The notes below the pieces were generated by a model that did no database searches, was not told where the DNA came from, and saw only the letters and a list, made by a program, of their open reading frames with translations. Below, piece after piece: positions 59,564-64,000 of a stretch of 64,000 nt of DNA. The DNA lies in NCBI GenBank assembly GCA_021234155.1, contig JAJEKV010000034.1:4914028-4978027 (forward strand), written 5' to 3'. Origin of the DNA: Isoetes taiwanensis. Its lineage: Eukaryota > Streptophyta > Lycopodiopsida > Isoetales > Isoetaceae. The position numbers and the translations under genes were made by a program. The first letter of the stretch is position 1, and the number at the start of each line of letters is the position of its first letter.

Positions 59564-60081
59564 ACTTGTTTCATAGCTTTGGATCAGAAAGAAGAGAACC
59601 GGCCTTAACAACTATCCTTCCCAAGACAATGTAATAAGAAAAACATTCCGGGTACTTCTCTCCGAACTGAAAATAATGCGTTTTATATCAAGAAAGTTGT
59701 AATCGAGCTAAAATAGCTAGTATGTTTTAAATTTATTGGCTCTAGATGCGGTAAGCTCCAAAATTAAATAATTAAACAAGGAACTACTACGAGGGGGGTT
59801 TTGCATGTTCTTTGTTTAAGACCTAACTTGTTTCATGGCTTTGGGTTGAAAAAAGAGAATCGATGCAACAACCATCCTTTGAAGACAATGTAATAAGAAA
59901 ACATTCTCGGGTAATTTCTCTGAATCAAAATAATGCCGTTTTATATCGTGATTGTATCTGAGCTAAAATAGCTAGTATGTTTTAAATTAGCTTGCTTTGG
60001 ATGCACAATCAAGCTCCAAATTAAATAATTAAAACAAGGTGCTACGCAAGGAGGTTTGCATGTTCTTTGTTTTGTTGTTCT
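59564..60081. repeat. Two-copy tandem repeat, about 260 bp unit
   Basis: Units 59564-59823 and 59824-60081 share ACTTGTTTCAT.GCTTTGG, GACAATGTAATAAGAAAA, GAGCTAAAATAGCTAGTATG and GTTTGCATGTTCTTTGTTT. No coding sequence. Confidence 0.85.
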
Positions 60082-61689
60082 GTTAGATTTTGTTGTTTTG
60101 TATTTGGATCTTTTTGTTTTAATATCGAAGTCTTTTGAATGGTATGGAACATAGAGATTCATTCTTATGGTCCAAACTTTCACATTTCACAAGTTGTGGA
60201 GGTTAATTCCATACAACTATAGAAGAAAAGAGAAAGTATTGATAACTTCATAGTAATTAGTCAAGCCCATTGGACGTTTTTGAGACATTGTAAACTTCCT
60301 CAAGGTCCTTCTAATAAGTTTAATAAGTTCTATTGTTTAGATGCACCTATTGCATACTTTCTCAAAACTTGCAAATGGAGGATTGCTACAGGGGTTTTAT
60401 TTCTCACTGGGTTGTGTATGCAATTCATCATGTATCGACAATATATGAATCAGGCCATGATTAGCTATAATTTAGATTCTCAAAAATTTATCTTCAGTCC
60501 ACAATTTCAACTATTTCATATCTAAATTTAGAAAATGCCGAGAATTTGTTACCAAAATATAAACATTTGCATCATTACATTTATAAATCTAATGCAAAGA
60601 AAAGTCAGATATACTTGTCCTCCCCCTCGCTTCTGATCATGAATAACTTGGTCTTCATCCGTTCTCTAATGGAGAGCACTATTCCAATACCCAATACCAT
60701 ATTCTCATTTGCATTCCCTACCATTTTGTGATGAACAAGGAATAATTGTGTAGAAACTCTGCTTTAGATCATGTCAATCTATTACAACTTAAATATATAT
60801 GATTAAAAAAGATAGCTTAGTGGATTATGAAAATATATGCCTATCCTCACTCCAATGTCCATGTAAAAATTTGGACACATTAGATCTGTAGATCCTAACT
60901 TCAAACAAAAAATAAATGAAGATGCATAACGTGTCTTCGTATCCTGCTTATCCTAAGCCACTCTAGATGGATATTGACACTATTGACTTAGAGAATGCGA
61001 CTACAAATAATGCTCTATAAAGTAAGGAGACAGATTTACAACTCATATCCTTTACATTTATTCTTGTCCAATTGCCTTAATATGTGCTAATAAAAATGAT
61101 ATATGCACTAAGCAGAGAAAACAATGCACAACATGTTAACCTATGGGCATAATTCATCATTTAGATCGCATCATCGGGCTTCCTCCAATATAGTGGCAAT
61201 TAATTTTTTGGTGGAGGAATCGCAAATGTGTAGGGGAGTAGGATGATAAAAGTAAATAATGCAGAGCTCTATTCCCATGCTAATAAAGGCTCGTAAGAGC
61301 AAAGAAAGATCAGAGCTTGCAATATAATGTTGATACGGATGCCTGCACTAAAGGTGCAATCTAACCGCCAATTCCTCCTGAAACCATAAGATAGCCACAT
61401 ACTACTACAAAACATAGGTAAGTATAATCTAGGATCCAACTACAAAAAAGATATGACTATGGTTTGGGCTAAGGTTTGGTTTGTATTATGCAATCGCCAA
61501 ACGGAAGCGCCTCACCCTAATTTTTTCCAAATTCAAAAAGAGTTTTCAGAGAGAAGAATCATAGCATTCATGCACGCAACCTCTAACATGCTCGGCCTGT
61601 CCAAACCAAAGCAACATGCACATCAGCTAGGTCCCTCAAATATATATGCCTTTATACATCCCAAAAATACACCTATGGTAATATAGCAA
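60082..61689. other. Unassigned AT-rich sequence
   Basis: Short frames (60280-60525, 60546-60731, 61453-61686) show no known domain and no splice context that would support a gene. Confidence 0.5.
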
Positions 61690-63169
61690 AAACTTTTTGA
61701 AACACTAGTCTAAAAAACTTTCAACACCTTAGGCCCCCTTGCACTTGTACACTATGTCAATGCCCCCCTCCCAGGAAATTTCACCCAATGTGGCGTGATA
61801 TAACGGAGTTAATCGTGGCTTTTGTTTTTGACTTTAAACCGTATTTATACATACGGAAATATGGGGTTTTAAGGGCAATCAGTGTAATATGTATATGATA
61901 AGGGTTTATCCTAGATAAGATAAGGTATATAAGAAGGGATTTTGGGGCTCTAGTCAAGAGACATGGAGGTTAGTCCCTTAGATAGTCCAGGCTTTAGCTA
62001 ACTCTTCTCCGGTTAGATGAATGGTTAATTTCCCTTTTATGTGCTACTAAGATCATGGTGGATACTTTGATTATCATTATGTTCTCTCTTTGCTTTCTCC
62101 TGTGGCCTGGGGTTAAGGGGTGGTAGAGACCTAAAAAGCTTCCTTAGAAGTAGCTAGAACCCCCAAGACCCAGCAAGAAATGCGGCACCAGGCACAAGAG
62201 CCCACCGGGTTGGGGATGCTATGTTGTGATCAAGACCGCATACCGTATGATGGTGAAACGGGGTGGGGTCTTGCCACAGCTTTGGACCACGCTGTGACTC
62301 CTGTAGTGTAGGTAGGACTTATAAATGGATCACCGAAAGTGGGCGGGTATGGGTCCTGCACCCCTGGATCGCAGCGACGGCCTATATGGACGCCCCGGCT
62401 TGAACGGGCGATGAGGCGGGCCTTTAGATTTAGGGAGGTTGGGTATGGATCATTGGGTCCTTTGATGTGGCACGTGTTCTCTAGCACACCCAGGGATCCG
62501 CCATGCTCCGGGGAGGATGCCTCCCGAGCGTGCCTCATCAATCGGGCGGTAGGACGTGAATTCGGAGTAGTCTTATAGGGTGATTCCATGAGATTGTGTC
62601 TCGAAGGCTACAACCACGCCATAGCATGTTCCATCCTATCCGCAAAGTGTGCATAGGAGGGGCTGGATGGAGGGACCAGATTGTTCTATGCCAGCAAGCC
62701 ATGTTATACCTCCGCCTGCTGTTGCTTGAGGGCCCTCGATCGTGAGTCAATTCTATGGAGTCCGGAGCTAAGGGTAGCCCCTTTGTTCATGGTATATTGC
62801 TTATGTTATCTTGTACTTGTGTTATCATGTAGATGATGATGATGGATGGACCACCCTTCGTGGTGATATATTATTTTGTGTATGATTGCCAGGTGCTAAT
62901 ATGTATATAATTTCAATCGGGGATAGGATTCCCATAGAGGACGGGGAGAATGGCACCTCCGTTTCCTCACCCGATACTTGGCCATCTCAAGCTTGCCTCG
63001 AGCCGACGGAGGGCCCTTTCCATGGTGATGTAGTCACCACTTGAGGAGAATTCTCGTATATTTGCAATGATGGGAGCATCGTGATAGATTCCGATGAGCG
63101 CCAAGAATCCAAAAACTGCCGTGGACATGCTTAATGGTGTAGATCTGTCATCATTCCTTGAAACCAAGT
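61690..63169. other. Unassigned region with a promoter-like start
   Basis: A TATA-like GGTATATAAGAAGG lies at about 61924-61937, followed by a GC-rich stretch (62150-62760) without a convincing reading frame. The order (TATA, long untranslated leader) would suit an LTR or element 5' end, but no partner copy is inside the window. A 66-residue minus-strand frame at 62967-63167 is unrecognised. Confidence 0.3.
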
Positions 63170-64000
63170 ATTTGGCCTAATCGGCCAACCTAAAACATAA
63201 CGCATCTTCTGAAGCCAACCCAAAAGATGTCACACCCAAAAAACATAATGCATGTCGTTGAAGTTAACTGCCCAGGGCCTAAAATCCATATATTATGCTT
63301 AATGCCTAGATCTAAAAGTCATTGTGTCATGCTTTTACAAAGGTAGATAGTGATACAAAGGCCAAATATGAAAATCCAATGGCCAAAGCATAATGGTGTA
63401 GGGTCATTGGTACAGGCGAATATGCCTATCAAAACGCCTGCCGGGCACGTGATGTGCCGGGTTAATCACACTTGCCTAACTTTATTGGGCTATTGATATG
63501 TCGCTGGCCTAAAACCGCCGTCATGTCATAACGTGTAGATCGTGGCACAAAGACCGAATATGCCAATTCAATGGCCCAAGCGTAAACGGTGTAGATTATG
63601 GCACAAAGACCGATTATGCCAATCCAATGGCTCAAGCAATTCCGCATGCCGCATCGGGTTAACCGACAAAGGCCTAAATTAACTATTAAAACCTAAAAAA
63701 TGTGATGTCATGCTTAACGATGTAGATCGTAAGCACAAAGGCGAAATATGCCAATCCCGGTAGAAGTTAACCGTCATACCTAAATTAACTGGCCATGTCA
63801 TGTCGCGACTTAATCTAAGTAGATCGTGGCACAAAGGCCTAATATACCAAATGACCCAATCAACCTGTGATGCCACTAAAGTTAATCACAATGGCCTAAA
63901 ATAAGTCGCGTCGCGGCTTAATAGTGTAGATCGTGGCACAAAGGCCGAATATGCCAATCCAATGGGCCCAAGTACCTCCACGCCTCAAAATGCATAATCT
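63170..64000. repeat. Irregular tandem repeat running off the window
   Basis: A core TGTAGATCGTGGCACAAAGG followed by CCGAATATGCCAATCCAATG recurs, more or less changed, at about 63343, 63399, 63532, 63590, 63721, 63820 and 63924. Spacings are 56-133 bases. Linkers share GGCCTAAA and ATGTCGC.ACTTAA pieces. The array continues beyond 64000. Confidence 0.8.

Noticed and set aside
62230-62589. Gene on the minus strand
   Set aside because: Composition follows the GC-rich stretch, overlapping frames exist on both strands, and no domain is recognised.

Overview
The window is nuclear DNA of a land plant with a repeat-rich genome. Plant markers are a nine-exon gene for a plastid ankyrin-repeat protein (AKRP/EMB506 type, 38238-41582, +) and receptor-like LRR protein remains (about 42000-43080, -). 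Two features lean towards a non-seed plant (fern, lycophyte or moss relative), but do not prove it: a chromodomain Ty3 element whose Gag and RT look more like fungal/Tcn1-type elements than common seed-plant chromoviruses, and a decayed gene with a DUF7869-like domain. Nothing looks bacterial, and I see no CRISPR array, rRNA gene or intact tRNA gene.

Layout. 1-745: degenerate tandem repeats with CTCGAC...GTCGAG palindromes. 1672-11234: a decayed Tat-lineage Ty3 LTR retrotransposon (LTRs 1672-2274 and 10627-11234) that lost RT and RNase H but keeps the integrase triad. 11285-19640: pieces of a multi-exon gene with acidic segments, a DNA-methyltransferase-like segment and an FCP1-like HAD phosphatase segment. 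Its introns hold more of the palindromes and a 7.2-copy array of about 425 bp units (12938-15990), each with a tRNA-like Pol III promoter. 19935-22567 and 32166-37149: two direct copies of one segment. The first holds a poly(A)-tailed insertion and the second a 3,072 bp non-autonomous Helitron, so each copy gives the empty site of the other. 22568-31347 (-): a chromodomain Ty3 element arranged LTR-internal-LTR-truncated internal; its middle LTR carries a complete 469 bp TRIM with a 5 bp target duplication.

37809-38004: a MITE with TTA target duplication just upstream of the AKRP-like gene. 44400-47290: two inverted arms of about 840 bp around LINE fragments. 47781-50660 (-): the DUF7869-type pseudogene. 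51000-52690: paired direct repeats, some promoter-like. 55047-59032: a second decayed multi-exon locus ending in an FCP1-like HAD segment, whose intron carries a different short inverted motif (CACGC..GCGTG). 59564-60081: a two-copy tandem repeat. 63170-64000: a tandem array that runs off the window.

How it fits together: this is mainly a record of transposition and decay around one probable housekeeping gene. Nearly every coding segment has 1-2 base frame breaks, including the AKRP-like gene, so either decay or an indel-prone assembly (or both) must be considered. All functional statements are from reading motifs; no database search was possible.
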